Shown piece by piece: positions 40,574 to 50,287 of a stretch of DNA of 64,000 nucleotides; the stretch's first letter is position 1; every line of letters begins with the position of its first letter. This DNA is from Fibrobacterota bacterium (GTDB taxonomy: Bacteria > Fibrobacterota > Fibrobacteria > UBA11236). The stretch lies in the NCBI GenBank assembly GCA_028287465.1, contig JAQBPO010000066.1, forward strand, positions 1-64,000, read 5' to 3'. The notes below the pieces were generated by a model. That model ran no database searches and was not told the DNA's origin. It worked only from the letters and a program-made list of their open reading frames with translations. The position numbers and the translations under genes are program-made.

Positions 40574-43105
40574 ATGAAACGCGTGGATGCGTCGCCTGGG
40601 GCCATGGGCCCGGTGGTGGCAATTTTATTGTGGGTCGCATGCGCCGGAACCCTGGACGCGGCACCTAACGCTCCCGTAAACCCCCGGGTGGACCTACCCT
40701 TCCTGCAAACCTCTCCCTATCCGATCCCCAACGGCGGCCTGACCGCGGGAAACCGGATTCCTGAAGCATTCTCGATTCCGGGGATCAAACATTTCAAGCG
40801 GGTCGATGTCGATCCCGTCGGGATGCTCAAGCGGGTCGAGGGTCTTGAGTCCGGCTTCCTGCCGCTGGATCTTGGATTCGGGCTGCATTGGGATCTGGAG
40901 CTGGAACGGATCAGCATAAGGGCTCCCGGTTACCGGGTCCGGTTGCTCACCGCCAACGGACTGGTGGACATGGCGCCGGGCCAGGAACGCTCCTACCGGG
41001 GCCGCATCCGGGGAAATCCCGGGAGCAAGGTCCGGCTCTCCTTCGCCGACGGGCGCATCACCGGTTTCATCGATGCCGGGAACGGGGATAGGACCTTCGT
41101 GGAACCCCTGGCCATGATCGATTCCAGGATGTCGCGCGAAGCCCATGCCGTATACAAGCAGGCGGACATGAAAATGCCGGTAGCCGCCGCCTGCGGCTGG
41201 GCTCCCACGGGCGTGGCGCCCGATCCGGTACGGCTTCCGGTTCCCGGGATGAACGCCATCCCGGTCCCGCCCCTGGGGAAATATTCGGGACTCCCGGCTT
41301 CGGCCCAAACCGTCACCGGCGCCGAGCCTTGCGCCCTGGTGGAAATCGGCGTCGCGGCGGAGTATTCCATGGTCAAGGGATGGGGCACTCCGGCCGCCGT
41401 GGAGAAACGCATCAACGATATCTTCTCCATGGTCGAAGGGCTTTACGAGGATCCGCGGATCGATATCCATATCAAGCTCACGGAAATGATCATCGAGTCC
41501 GGGCCCAACCTGACTTGGGGTCCCATGAACATCAATACCTACCTGACCAACCTCAGCGTCTGGGCGAGGGGCGCCGGCGGTTTCAAGAACGCGTACGATG
41601 TGGCGGACCTATGGTATTTCGATCCGCTGGTCGCCACCAGCACGACCGGTCTGGCGAACGTGGGCACGGTCTGCAACAAGACCTCGGGCGGCCATGTCAT
41701 CCGGGATTTCACCAGGACGGCCTCCTTCCTGATGATCAACCAGGCCCATGAGCTCGGGCACAGTTTCGGCGCCAACCATGTCGACAATCCCAAGGCCCTC
41801 CTCAATCCCATGATCCTCGGGGATAATACGGCCTGGGACGATACCACCATCGCGGCCATCCTGAACCATAAGCATTCCCGTACCTGCCTGTCCTCCTGCA
41901 ACCAGGGTCCCACGGCGGAATTCCTGGTCACGGCCAAATCCCCCTGCTCGGACACGCGGCAGTTCGCGGACGCGTCCAAAGGCGCCCCCGTTTCCTGGGC
42001 CTGGAATTTCGGGGACGGTCAGACCTCGAATCTCCAGAACCCATCCCATACCTACGCGGCGGCGGGAGTGTTCACGGCCCAACTTACCGCCACCAACGAG
42101 GTGGGTTCCAATGCCGTCTCCAAGGCCGGTATCCTGGTCAAGCCCTTCAAGGCACCGGCGGTGACCGGGGCGCGGAGCTGCAAGCCTGGTCCTCTGGCGC
42201 TCAAGGCTTCCGTGGCCGCGGGGACCCTGAAGTGGTATGACCTTGCCCAAGGGGGCAACAAGGTAGGGGAGGGGACAAGCTTCCTGACCCCGGCCCTGGC
42301 AGAGAGCCGGATCTACTTCGTGGAGGCCGGCGATCCGGATTACCCCGTGGAAAAGCTGGGACCGGCCGGCAATACCATCGGGGCAGGGCAATACTTCGTC
42401 GCGAATCCGGACCGGCGCCTGTACTTCGATGTCCATCGCCCCATGCTCCTCAAGACGGCCAAGGTCTATGCCACCGGAGCGGGTCCCCGCACCATCGAGA
42501 TCCTGGACCAAGGGGACGTGCGCGTGGCCTCCAGGACCGTCCAGGTGCCGGCGGGCGAAAGCCGGGTGGCCTTGAACATCGATCTGGAACCCGGAGATGA
42601 CTACGCGATCAAATATTCCGGAAGTCCCGATTCCCTGAACCTCTTCCGGAACAGCGCCGGCGCCACCTTTCCGTACCGATCCAAGGACAGCCTGGCGACC
42701 ATCACCCATTCGGATGCTACGCCTTCGGACAGCACCGCCCAATCCGGGTACTATTACTTCTTCTACGATTGGGAGATCCAGGAACGCGCCTGCGGCAGCG
42801 TCCGGGTCCCCGTGGCCGCGGAAATCTCCTGCGTGCCGGTCGCCTCTTCCGGCCGGACGGGTCCCGCCGTTTTAAGCGCAAAGGGGGCGGGCAGGTACCG
42901 CTTGGCCGGTATCGCCAAGTCCGCCCAGGACGTGGAGTTCCGGATACTGTATCTGGACGGGCGCGAAGCCCGCCGGAAAGTGGAGGCGGTTGCCGCGGGC
43001 CCTTTCGCGGTGGATTTGGACCTGGTCGGCCTGCCGGCGAACCTCTATTTTGTTGAGGTACGCTTGGGCGGTTCCAGGACTCTGGAAATGCGGGTGGGAT
43101 TCTGA
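40574..43105 (+). CDS. Secreted reprolysin-like zinc metalloprotease with PKD domain and C-terminal sorting-type tail
   Basis: An 843-residue exported protease. A signal peptide ends at about residue 31 (LDAA). A prodomain-like region runs to about 245; the M12-type catalytic domain (about 250-440) has the extended zinc motif HELGHSFGANH at residues 392-402. A PKD domain with WNFGDGQTS follows (about 450-530), then an Ig-like domain and a jelly-roll-like segment (about 590-740). The last 75 residues (VEFRILYLDGREA, then LPANLYFVEV) resemble Por/type IX tails. The start at 40574 follows a G-run. It probably degrades extracellular protein. Monocistronic as far as I can see. Confidence 0.85.
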   Translation: MKRVDASPGAMGPVVAILLWVACAGTLDAAPNAPVNPRVDLPFLQTSPYPIPNGGLTAGNRIPEAFSIPGIKHFKRVDVDPVGMLKRVEGLESGFLPLDLGFGLHWDLELERISIRAPGYRVRLLTANGLVDMAPGQERSYRGRIRGNPGSKVRLSFADGRITGFIDAGNGDRTFVEPLAMIDSRMSREAHAVYKQADMKMPVAAACGWAPTGVAPDPVRLPVPGMNAIPVPPLGKYSGLPASAQTVTGAEPCALVEIGVAAEYSMVKGWGTPAAVEKRINDIFSMVEGLYEDPRIDIHIKLTEMIIESGPNLTWGPMNINTYLTNLSVWARGAGGFKNAYDVADLWYFDPLVATSTTGLANVGTVCNKTSGGHVIRDFTRTASFLMINQAHELGHSFGANHVDNPKALLNPMILGDNTAWDDTTIAAILNHKHSRTCLSSCNQGPTAEFLVTAKSPCSDTRQFADASKGAPVSWAWNFGDGQTSNLQNPSHTYAAAGVFTAQLTATNEVGSNAVSKAGILVKPFKAPAVTGARSCKPGPLALKASVAAGTLKWYDLAQGGNKVGEGTSFLTPALAESRIYFVEAGDPDYPVEKLGPAGNTIGAGQYFVANPDRRLYFDVHRPMLLKTAKVYATGAGPRTIEILDQGDVRVASRTVQVPAGESRVALNIDLEPGDDYAIKYSGSPDSLNLFRNSAGATFPYRSKDSLATITHSDATPSDSTAQSGYYYFFYDWEIQERACGSVRVPVAAEISCVPVASSGRTGPAVLSAKGAGRYRLAGIAKSAQDVEFRILYLDGREARRKVEAVAAGPFAVDLDLVGLPANLYFVEVRLGGSRTLEMRVGF

Positions 43106-43211
43106 CCCACCGTTGCGCGGCAGCCGATCCGCCGATGGATTCGCACCGGGCAGTCGTCCGGCCGGACCCGGTGGTACAATCAACCTGGCCAAGGCTCGAT
43201 GGGGGGTGGGT

Positions 43212-44162
43212 GTGAAGGTTCTGGCGGCGGATAAATTGGACGCTTCGGCTCTCAAGGGCCTTGAGGCGGCGGGGTTCTTGGTATCGCAATGCAAAGCCCT
43301 GGCACCGGGCAACCTGCCCGCGGACGCGGCGGCCTCGGAAATCCTCATCGTGCGATCCACCCTCGTCCCCAAGGAACTCCTCCCGGGCCTGCCGGTCCTC
43401 AAATTGATCATCCGGGCCGGCGCGGGCACGGATACCATCGACGTCAAGGCGGCCGCCGTCCGCGGCATCCAGGTGAGCAATACCCCGGGCAGGAACGCGG
43501 ATGCCGTGGCGGAAATGGCCTTGGGGCTCATGCTCGCCGCGGACCGGAGAATCCCGGAAGCCACCTTCGCCTTGCGTTCAGGCAAATGGGCCAAGGGGGC
43601 GCTGGGCCAGGGGTTAGGCCTGAAGGGAAGGACCTTGGGTATCGTAGGATTGGGGGCCGTGGGCCGGGCCATGGCGCGCAAGGCCCAGGGTCTGGAGATG
43701 CGCGTAATCGCCTGGTCCAGGAGCCTGACCCGGGAAGCCGCCGATTGGGCGGGAGTGGAGTTCGCCGAGACCCTGCTGGACCTGGCCAAAACCTCGGACG
43801 CGGTAAGCCTCCATGTCGCCTCGACCGGGGATACCCGGAACCTGATTGCCGGCCCTTTCTTCACGGCGCTCCGGCCCGGAGCCTTGTTCGTGAATACCTC
43901 CCGCGGCGAGGTCGTCGATCGCGCCTCCTTGCTGGAAGCGATCCGCACCAAGGGTCTCAGGGTGGGTCTTGATGTCTTCGCCGGGGAGCCGAAAGTGCCC
44001 GAAGCGGATTTCGCGGACAAGGAATTGGCCTCCTTCGCCGTATGCGCGCCGCACCTGGGCGCCTCCACCGATCAGGCCGCGGAAGCCGTGGCCGAGGAGG
44101 TGGTCCGCATAGCCGTGGAGTTCCGGAGCACCGGAATCGCACCCAATTCGGTTCGGATCTAG
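43212..44162 (+). CDS. serA: D-3-phosphoglycerate dehydrogenase-like 2-hydroxyacid dehydrogenase
   Basis: A 316-residue NAD-dependent D-isomer 2-hydroxyacid dehydrogenase. The catalytic trio is present: Arg in IRAGAGTD, Glu in FAGEP and His in CAPHLGAST. The dinucleotide fold is at GIVGLGAVGRAMA (about residue 140). The short form lacks the ACT regulatory domain, as in many bacterial SerA proteins. The start is GTG at 43212 with a G-rich ribosome site; GTG at 43206 is two codons earlier. A TACAAT at 43175-43180 may be its -10. It would start serine synthesis, but another 2-hydroxyacid cannot be excluded. Confidence 0.82.
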   Translation: MKVLAADKLDASALKGLEAAGFLVSQCKALAPGNLPADAAASEILIVRSTLVPKELLPGLPVLKLIIRAGAGTDTIDVKAAAVRGIQVSNTPGRNADAVAEMALGLMLAADRRIPEATFALRSGKWAKGALGQGLGLKGRTLGIVGLGAVGRAMARKAQGLEMRVIAWSRSLTREAADWAGVEFAETLLDLAKTSDAVSLHVASTGDTRNLIAGPFFTALRPGALFVNTSRGEVVDRASLLEAIRTKGLRVGLDVFAGEPKVPEADFADKELASFAVCAPHLGASTDQAAEAVAEEVVRIAVEFRSTGIAPNSVRI

Positions 44163-44374
44163 CGCGGGTGCGCATGACTCTCCCTACCCTTCGGTATTTT
44201 CTCCTGCAGGTCTGGAATGCCGGACCCGGTAAGCCCTTGGTAAGGCTTCCGCAACCAACGGCCGATTGATAACTTATGCGAATCCATGAAAGCGCCATGC
44301 CAATGACGAATTGCCGCAATATGACCGCAAGTTTCCTTGACGGATTTTCACTTCCGGCCGTACCCTTTCTGGGT

Positions 44375-45625
44375 ATGAAACGAAGACTTCCCGCTATCCC
44401 CGGACTCCTCTTCCTGCTGGTCCATGGTCTCGCCCCTGCGGGCGATTTCGGCACCCAAAGGGTGATGCTCGATCATCGCGTTTACGATGTCCGGGATCCC
44501 GCCAAGGCGGATTTCCTGGACTGCCCCGATGGACGCGGCGCCTGCCAGGCGGTCGGAATCCCCCGGGTGATGGCGGACGAGAAGATCATCCTGCCGCGCA
44601 ATAAGCCGCTGGAATCCCTGCGGTTCCTTTCCCTCAAGGGAATCCGGGTCCAAGGCGGGGATCCCCTCCTGACCTTGGCCCTGTTCGGTGCGCCGTCCGG
44701 GGATTCGGTCTTTATGGACATGAACAATGACGAAGACCTGGGAAACGATGGCCCGGCCCGGTTCTGGCCGAAAGGGGATTCGTGCGTGTCCCTGGAACGG
44801 GTGGGTGGAGGGGCTCCGCCCGTAGCCCTATGCCGCTCAGGAGCCAAAGCCAAGGCCTGGCAGAACCGATGCGAAGCCATGAAATCCTCGGTGACCTGGG
44901 CGCTTTGCAATGAAGCCCCCTACCAGGTCCGCATCCTGGACCTGTCGACCGGCACCCTCAGCCATGGAGGCGTCAACCGTCGCATCGCCCTTTGCGACGC
45001 GGATGGGGACGGCCGCATCCGCCTGGATGCCGGCGACCGCCTGGTCATCGACTGGGACGGGGACGGGACTTTGGAGAAATCCTTGGAAGCGGACGGCTTG
45101 ACGGCTCCTCCCGGGGGCGCTCCCTTCCGGTTCTCCTTGGACTCCACCAGTTATGAGGTCGCCTCCGTGGACGACCGGGGCGGATGGATCGACTTGCGCC
45201 GCCTTTACGCATTCGACCCTGGTGCGGCCGCCTTCAAGGCGGTTGAGGGCCGCAAGGCCCCGGACCTCCGCTTCATCAACCTGGACGGGGACACCGTACG
45301 CCTGTCGGACTTCAAGGGCAAAAAGGTCCTGGTCCACTTCTGGTCCACCCTGTGCAAACCCTGCCTGGAGGACATGTCCGGGATCCGGGAATTCCATAAG
45401 GTTTTCGGCGCCAAGAACTGGCAAATCATAAGCCTCACGACCGATACCGACCTGGGCGAGGTCCAGCAGGCGGCCCTCAAGTACCATATGGATTGGATGG
45501 TGGGAATGGCCGGGCCGGACGCCCGCCGGTACTATTCCACCCGTCCGCTCCCGGTCAGCGTCAAGATCAACGAACAGGGCATCCTGGAAAAGAAGGATCT
45601 GGTCCTGGGCAAGCGCGCCTTCTAG
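44375..45625 (+). CDS. Exported TlpA-like thiol-disulfide protein
   Basis: A 416-residue protein: signal peptide to about residue 22, a beta-rich N-terminal region of about 270 residues with two Asp-rich calcium-type loops (DADGDGRIRLDAGD, DWDGDG), then a thioredoxin-like domain (about 290-410) with the active site WSTLCKPC. It resembles TlpA/ResA-type reductants or alkyl hydroperoxide reductase-like redoxins acting outside the cytoplasm. The frame extends upstream to 44276, but the start at 44375 gives the signal peptide. No cytochrome-maturation gene is nearby, so its partner is unknown. Confidence 0.77.
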   Translation: MKRRLPAIPGLLFLLVHGLAPAGDFGTQRVMLDHRVYDVRDPAKADFLDCPDGRGACQAVGIPRVMADEKIILPRNKPLESLRFLSLKGIRVQGGDPLLTLALFGAPSGDSVFMDMNNDEDLGNDGPARFWPKGDSCVSLERVGGGAPPVALCRSGAKAKAWQNRCEAMKSSVTWALCNEAPYQVRILDLSTGTLSHGGVNRRIALCDADGDGRIRLDAGDRLVIDWDGDGTLEKSLEADGLTAPPGGAPFRFSLDSTSYEVASVDDRGGWIDLRRLYAFDPGAAAFKAVEGRKAPDLRFINLDGDTVRLSDFKGKKVLVHFWSTLCKPCLEDMSGIREFHKVFGAKNWQIISLTTDTDLGEVQQAALKYHMDWMVGMAGPDARRYYSTRPLPVSVKINEQGILEKKDLVLGKRAF

Positions 45626-45813
45626 TCCCGCCCGGGGTCCTCCGGGAGGCGTTTTCCCGGGAGGCGGCTCTGTACAGAATGTGCGCGGCCGAATTCCATT
45701 TTCCCCTCGTAATACTTTACCCTATGCGGGTTCCCATCCCTACAATCGTAATGGACCGGGTTTTAGGGTTTCCCGGGTAATCGTGTTTTCAACGTTTTAG
45801 GGGTTTGATTTCC

Positions 45814-46026
45814 ATGTACAAGAGCCAGAATCGGAAAAAGCATATGCGGACCTTGGCGGTGGGCGCGGCCCTGGCCAACGGGTATTGGACCTCTTTGACC
45901 CAGACCCATTTGGGAAATGGAGGGGCTCATGGAGGGGGTTGGTCGCCCGTATTGCTTGCGATGGCCTCGGTGATGGCCTGCTATTTCAGCGTGGCGTGGC
46001 TGGTCCAGGGGATGCGCGCGAAGTAG
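45814..46026 (+). CDS. Small membrane protein of unknown function
   Basis: A 70-residue product with a basic start (KSQNRKKH), a Gly-rich centre and one clear transmembrane segment (about 47-64). AGGGG lies about ten bases before the ATG, and TACAAT at 45741-45746 might be its -10. A TTG three codons earlier is an alternative start. I do not recognise a family. The 188-base gap before it holds a direct repeat CCGGGAGGCG (45642-45651 and 45657-45666) and nothing else. It stands alone, convergent with the GAF gene. Confidence 0.5.
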   Translation: MYKSQNRKKHMRTLAVGAALANGYWTSLTQTHLGNGGAHGGGWSPVLLAMASVMACYFSVAWLVQGMRAK

Positions 46027-46092
46027 TTCCCGATCAGGGGATCAGGGGACCAGGGCCGAGGCCGCCTACGCGGCATCGGCGATCGCCAGGGA

Positions 46093-46581
46093 CTATTTGA
46101 CGAAGGAGGCGATCAAGGCGCCGGCGTCCATCAAAGCCCCGCTCTCCTCGTCCGAGAATTCATAAGGCACCGGCTTGGCTACGCCCAGGGTGCCGTAGAG
46201 TTTCCCGCTCAACAGCATCGGCGCGGAAATGGAACCTTCCATCTTCGTATCGCGCGCGCCCGGCTTGGCCACTCCGGAATTATCCGTCTGGAGGTTGCAG
46301 ACCTGAACGGCCTGTTTACGCTCGGCGGCGATTCCGGCCATGCCTTTGCCGATGGGGATCATGCGCACCTTGTCCAGGATGCTATCGGGAATGCCCCGGC
46401 GGGCCCTGATCTTGAGCATGCCCGTGGAAGAATCCACCGTGTGGATGGTGCCCACGGGACACTGGAACGCCTCAAGCAGTTTGCCCAGGACCAGGTCCAT
46501 CGCGGGGTCGGCATTGCCGCCCTTCTCGAGGATGGAACGGATGTCGCCCAGAAGGGTTTCCCTGGAAATGGTATTCGGCAT
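46093..46581 (-). CDS. GAF-domain protein
   Basis: A 162-residue single GAF domain: VGTIHTVDSSTGMLKIRA, the IGKGMAGIAAE turn and SISAPMLLSGKLYGTLGVA are typical. It could bind a small ligand or nucleotide, or act as a stand-alone sensor. It lacks the three-Cys pattern of free-methionine sulfoxide reductase. The start at 46581 follows GGGAGGA; the ATG at 46617 lacks one. No output domain or partner is adjacent. Confidence 0.75.
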   Translation of the reverse strand: MPNTISRETLLGDIRSILEKGGNADPAMDLVLGKLLEAFQCPVGTIHTVDSSTGMLKIRARRGIPDSILDKVRMIPIGKGMAGIAAERKQAVQVCNLQTDNSGVAKPGARDTKMEGSISAPMLLSGKLYGTLGVAKPVPYEFSDEESGALMDAGALIASFVK

Positions 46582-46791
46582 GTTACGGTCCTCCCAACCT
46601 GACGGGGTCCGCCCCATGTCAGGCGGCGTCCCCGACCCATAATATAACCTTTCCCTCTACGGCTGACAGGCGCGGATGGGGTCCGGAATGGCCGTTCCAT
46701 ACCCCTTATTAGTGTATTTTACCCGGACCGGACCCCGTCGCGCGGGCCACCCCGGCCTACGAACCGGGTGAATGCGGCGCGTCCGAAGGAT

Positions 46792-46797
46792 TATAAT
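46792..46797 (+). promoter_or_regulatory. Candidate -10 box of pckG
   Basis: TATAAT lies 20 bases before the pckG ATG, predicting a very short leader that still includes the GGAGGAG ribosome site. No clear -35 is visible. Confidence 0.4.
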
Positions 46798-46817
46798 CGG
46801 TCAGGACTGGAGGAGCC

Positions 46818-48599
46818 ATGGGAGCTAACCCGAAATTGGATGCTTGGGTCAGGGAGATCTCGGACCTTTGCGGGCCTGCCGCGGTGGAATGGTGCGACGG
46901 TTCCCAGGAGGAATTCGACCGGCTCTGCGACCTCCTGGTGAAGGGCGGGACCTTCACCCGCCTGGACCCGGAAAAGCGGCCGCGCAGTTTCTATGCCCGT
47001 TCGCATCCGGAGGACGTGGCCCGCTCCGAGGAGCGCACCTTCATCAGCTCCTTGCGGCGCGAGGACGCCGGCCCGACGAACAACTGGCGCGCACCGACCG
47101 AGATGAAAGGCAAGCTCACCGGCCTTTTCCGCGGGTGCATGCGCGGCCGCACCCTCTACGTGATCCCCTTCAGCATGGGCCCCCTGGGATCGGACATCGC
47201 GCGCATCGGCGTGCAGCTCACGGATTCGGCCTACGTGGCCGTAAGCATGCGCATCATGACCCGCATGGGCGCCGCGGCCCTGAAGGTGCTGGGCGACGGC
47301 GATTTCGTCAAATGCCTGCATTCGGTGGGAGCCCCATTGGCGCCGGGCGAAAAGGACGTGGCCTGGCCGTGCAATCCCCCCGAGAAATACATCGCCCATT
47401 TCCCCGAGGAGCGTTCCATCTGGTCCTTCGGCAGCGGGTACGGGGGAAACGCCCTGCTGGGCAAGAAGTGCTTCGCCTTGCGCATCGCTTCCGCCATGGG
47501 CCGGGACGAAGGCTGGCTGGCCGAGCACATGCTCATCCTGGGCGTGACCTCGCCCCAAGGGGACAAGACCTACGTGGCCGCGGCCTTCCCCAGCCAATGC
47601 GGCAAGACGAACTTCGCCATGCTGGTGCCGCCCCCGTCCATGAAAGGTTGGAAGACCTCCACCGTGGGGGATGACATCGCCTGGATCAAGCCCGGTCCGG
47701 ACGGGCGCCTGCGGGCGATAAATCCCGAAGCGGGTTTCTTCGGCGTGGCTCCCGGCACCTCCTGGGAATCCAATCCCAACGCCATGCACAGCCTTTCCCG
47801 GGATACCATCTTCACCAACGTGGCCCTCACCGCGGACGGCGACGTCTGGTGGGAAGGCATGGGTCCGGTCCCCAAGGGACCCATCACCGATTGGCGCGGG
47901 AACCCGTGGAGGCCGGAAAGCAAAACGCCTGCCGCGCATCCCAATTCCCGGTTCACTTCGCCCGCCGCGAATTGCCCTTCCATCGATCCTTCGTGGGAGG
48001 ATCCGGCGGGCGTTCCCATCAGCGCCATCATTTTCGGAGGCCGGCGCGCGACCAATGTGCCCCTGCTGTTCCAGGCCTTCAATTGGATCCACGGGGTGTT
48101 CCTGGGGGCGACCATGGGTTCGGAGACCACCGCGGCCGCCGAAGGCAAGGTCGGCATGGTCCGCCGCGATCCCATGGCCATGCTGCCCTTCTGCGGGTAC
48201 AACATGGGCGATTATTTCGCCCATTGGATCAAGATGCGCAAGCTCATCAAACGGCCGCCGCTGGTGTTCCACGTCAACTGGTTCCGCCGGGACGGGGCCG
48301 GCAAATTCATGTGGCCGGGTTTCGGCGAGAACATGCGCGTGCTTTCATGGATCGTCGAGCGTTGCAAGGGCCGCCGCGCGGCCGCGGAATCGCCTTTGGG
48401 ATGGATGCCCCTCACCGAGGACTTCGATCTCAACGGGTTGGAAGGCGTCGATCGCAAGGGCTTCGAGGATCTGCAGGCCATCGATATCGAAGCCTGGAAA
48501 CGCGAGGTCATCTCGCAGGATGAGTTGTTCATCTCCATGTACGATCACCTGCCGAAGGAGTTGATCTTCCAGCGGGAGCTTTTGATATCGAGGTTGTGA
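46818..48599 (+). CDS. pckG: Phosphoenolpyruvate carboxykinase (GTP)
   Basis: A 593-residue GTP-type PEPCK, catalysing oxaloacetate plus GTP to PEP, CO2 and GDP, at the expected family length. The kinase-1 loop FPSQCGKTN is at residues 257-265 with the hyper-reactive Cys261 and Lys263; the usual Ala before Cys is Gln260. The RRDPMAM-like segment, [11 protein letters not shown] and FHVNWFRRD near the C-terminus are diagnostic. It has a good ribosome site and its own candidate promoter. It supplies PEP for gluconeogenesis from amino or organic acids. Confidence 0.95.
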   Translation: MGANPKLDAWVREISDLCGPAAVEWCDGSQEEFDRLCDLLVKGGTFTRLDPEKRPRSFYARSHPEDVARSEERTFISSLRREDAGPTNNWRAPTEMKGKLTGLFRGCMRGRTLYVIPFSMGPLGSDIARIGVQLTDSAYVAVSMRIMTRMGAAALKVLGDGDFVKCLHSVGAPLAPGEKDVAWPCNPPEKYIAHFPEERSIWSFGSGYGGNALLGKKCFALRIASAMGRDEGWLAEHMLILGVTSPQGDKTYVAAAFPSQCGKTNFAMLVPPPSMKGWKTSTVGDDIAWIKPGPDGRLRAINPEAGFFGVAPGTSWESNPNAMHSLSRDTIFTNVALTADGDVWWEGMGPVPKGPITDWRGNPWRPESKTPAAHPNSRFTSPAANCPSIDPSWEDPAGVPISAIIFGGRRATNVPLLFQAFNWIHGVFLGATMGSETTAAAEGKVGMVRRDPMAMLPFCGYNMGDYFAHWIKMRKLIKRPPLVFHVNWFRRDGAGKFMWPGFGENMRVLSWIVERCKGRRAAAESPLGWMPLTEDFDLNGLEGVDRKGFEDLQAIDIEAWKREVISQDELFISMYDHLPKELIFQRELLISRL

Positions 48600-48602
48600 G
48601 GC

Positions 48603-48618
48603 GGGCGGATTGCCGCCC
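48603..48618. terminator. Hairpin at the pckG 3' end
   Basis: GGGCGG and CCGCCC pair with a 4-base loop three bases after the pckG stop, between convergent genes. No T-run is present, so this is a weak call. Confidence 0.35.
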
Positions 48619-48655
48619 AATCGGAACGGCGCGCGTGCTTCGAGGGTAGCCCGGC

Positions 48656-49066
48656 TTAAGCCCGCGCCACGACCGACCAGGCCTGGCCGTTCCAGATCTT
48701 ACCGGTCTTCTTGAGCATCAGCACCGCGAGGGTGCATTCTTCCCAGCTTTTGAATTTCTCGAAATAACCTTCGGGGGCTCCGGCGGCGGTATTTCCCAGC
48801 ACCTTGCGGAAGGCTTCCAGGGACGCGGTGAAATCCCCGAACATGTCCATCAACTGGCGCAACTGCGGAAGCCAGACCTTGGCATTGTCCTGAGGGATGT
48901 TGTGGGAATGCTCGTCGATCATCGAAACCATGCCCGCCGGGGTGAAGGCGGATTCGAAGATGACGAAGTCGCCGGACTGGAAGAGCATGCCGGCGAGCCG
49001 GACAACCTGGACTTCCTGGGCCGCGGCGGCCATCTTGATGTATTCCCCTGTGAAAGGGTGCTTCAT
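48656..49066 (-). CDS. Hypothetical protein
   Basis: A 136-residue, soluble-looking protein without signal peptide or membrane segment. It has a predicted helical middle (QLRQLMDMFGDFTASLEAFRKVL) and a short C-terminal Trp-containing end. GGGAGAAG precedes the ATG. I recognise no family. It is followed on the same strand, in upstream order, by two further small unknown genes, but the 95-base gap to the next one argues only weakly for an operon. Confidence 0.6.
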   Translation of the reverse strand: MKHPFTGEYIKMAAAAQEVQVVRLAGMLFQSGDFVIFESAFTPAGMVSMIDEHSHNIPQDNAKVWLPQLRQLMDMFGDFTASLEAFRKVLGNTAAGAPEGYFEKFKSWEECTLAVLMLKKTGKIWNGQAWSVVARA

Positions 49067-49161
49067 GCGCTTCTCCCAGTGTATTCCATTTTACCATGGG
49101 TCCGGACCGAATTCAAAGCGGGATTTGGGGCTTCGGGAGCCTCCAGAAGCTTAGCCCATGG

Positions 49162-49623
49162 TCAGGACCCGGGTTCGCCGGAACGTTCCGGCTGCCCGGG
49201 TGCGGTTTCCGCATCGGCTGGAGCGGCATAAATGCCGTTGGCCAAGGCGCGGATCAGGATGGACGCCTTTTCCAGTTCCTCGGTCAGGTAGCTCTTCCTA
49301 TCCGAAGCCCGGTATTCCAGGTAGATTTTCTCCTTGTCGCTGGCTTCGCCCAAGGCCAGGGCCAACCGGTCGGTTTCCGTCGGACCCAGTTCCTCTTCCG
49401 CGCATTCCTTGAGCTTGGTGGAAAAGAAGATGAGTTCGCGGCAGGCCTCATGGGGCAACTGGTCCCGGCTCAAGTCCGCGATCAGGACCTGGATGCTCTG
49501 GGAAATCTGCGAGAACAGGGTGGACGCGTTCCGTTTGCGTTCGACCGCGGCCTGCGAGAAGCGCTGCTCGAATTGGATCAGACGCCTGGCCACGAAGGAA
49601 AGGGTTTCCGCCGGTCCGGCCAT
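49162..49623 (-). CDS. Hypothetical helical protein
   Basis: A 153-residue hydrophilic protein that is mostly alpha-helical and perhaps coiled (residues about 10-130), rich in Glu, Arg, Ala and Ser, with no signal peptide. The last 20 residues are Ala/Pro/Glu-rich and disordered-looking. The ribosome site is distant. No family recognised. It starts 35 bases after the end of the secreted hypothetical gene on the same strand. Confidence 0.58.
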   Translation of the reverse strand: MAGPAETLSFVARRLIQFEQRFSQAAVERKRNASTLFSQISQSIQVLIADLSRDQLPHEACRELIFFSTKLKECAEEELGPTETDRLALALGEASDKEKIYLEYRASDRKSYLTEELEKASILIRALANGIYAAPADAETAPGQPERSGEPGS

Positions 49624-49658
49624 GGCTAGGTCCGCTCCCCTGGATGGATGCGCATGGC

Positions 49659-50249
49659 CTACTCGTCGTCCTTTTTCCCGCCCTTATGGGGCGTGATTTT
49701 CGGTTCGATGCGGACGAATGGGATGCAGCGCGAGGGCTTTCCCTCCGGTGCCGGGGAAAGGGGCGGCGCCGAGGTTTCCAACAAGCCTTCCTTCGGAGCG
49801 GATTTGGCCGAGTCGGCTGGCGCGGATGCGTCTTCCTTCTTCATTCCCTTTTTGCCCGGTTTCTTGTCCCCATCCCGGACGGTCCCATCCTTGGCGGGCT
49901 CCTTCGCCGGGTCTTTGGAAACGGGGGGGGTGGCGTTCTTGGGCACGTCCATCCAATAGAAGCAGCCTTCCTTGTCGAAAACCGTCTTCCCGGCGAGCGG
50001 CGTCACGATCTTCTGATAATCGCTCTCCTTGATCTGGACCTCGAAGTCCCGCACGTCGATCGGATCGTGGATGATCAGGTTCACCGCGCCGGGATCGCAA
50101 CCCACGCATTTGATGACCCTGATGGTGCCCAGCAGCGGATCCTCCGCCCGGACCGGCAGGGACGGCAAGGCGATGGCCAGGAATAACGCGGCGAAGGCCG
50201 CGGTTCCGGTCGTTTTCGGGCGTAAGCGGGTTTCTGGTTCGGAATTCAT
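49659..50249 (-). CDS. Secreted hypothetical protein with low-complexity tail
   Basis: A 196-residue protein with an N-terminal signal peptide ending about residue 35 (PVRAE). A small domain follows (about 38-105) with a KCVGCDPGAVN segment whose CxxC pair might bind metal or form a disulfide. A Lys/Pro/Asp-rich linker (about 106-170) leads to a short C-terminal strand. The start at 50249 has GGGGAG; the frame extends to 50291. No family recognised. The DUF1080 gene lies 38 bases upstream on the same strand. Confidence 0.6.
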   Translation of the reverse strand: MNSEPETRLRPKTTGTAAFAALFLAIALPSLPVRAEDPLLGTIRVIKCVGCDPGAVNLIIHDPIDVRDFEVQIKESDYQKIVTPLAGKTVFDKEGCFYWMDVPKNATPPVSKDPAKEPAKDGTVRDGDKKPGKKGMKKEDASAPADSAKSAPKEGLLETSAPPLSPAPEGKPSRCIPFVRIEPKITPHKGGKKDDE

Positions 50250-50287
50250 TTTCTGCTCCCCTTGAATGCAATGGCCCGCATGGTCCC

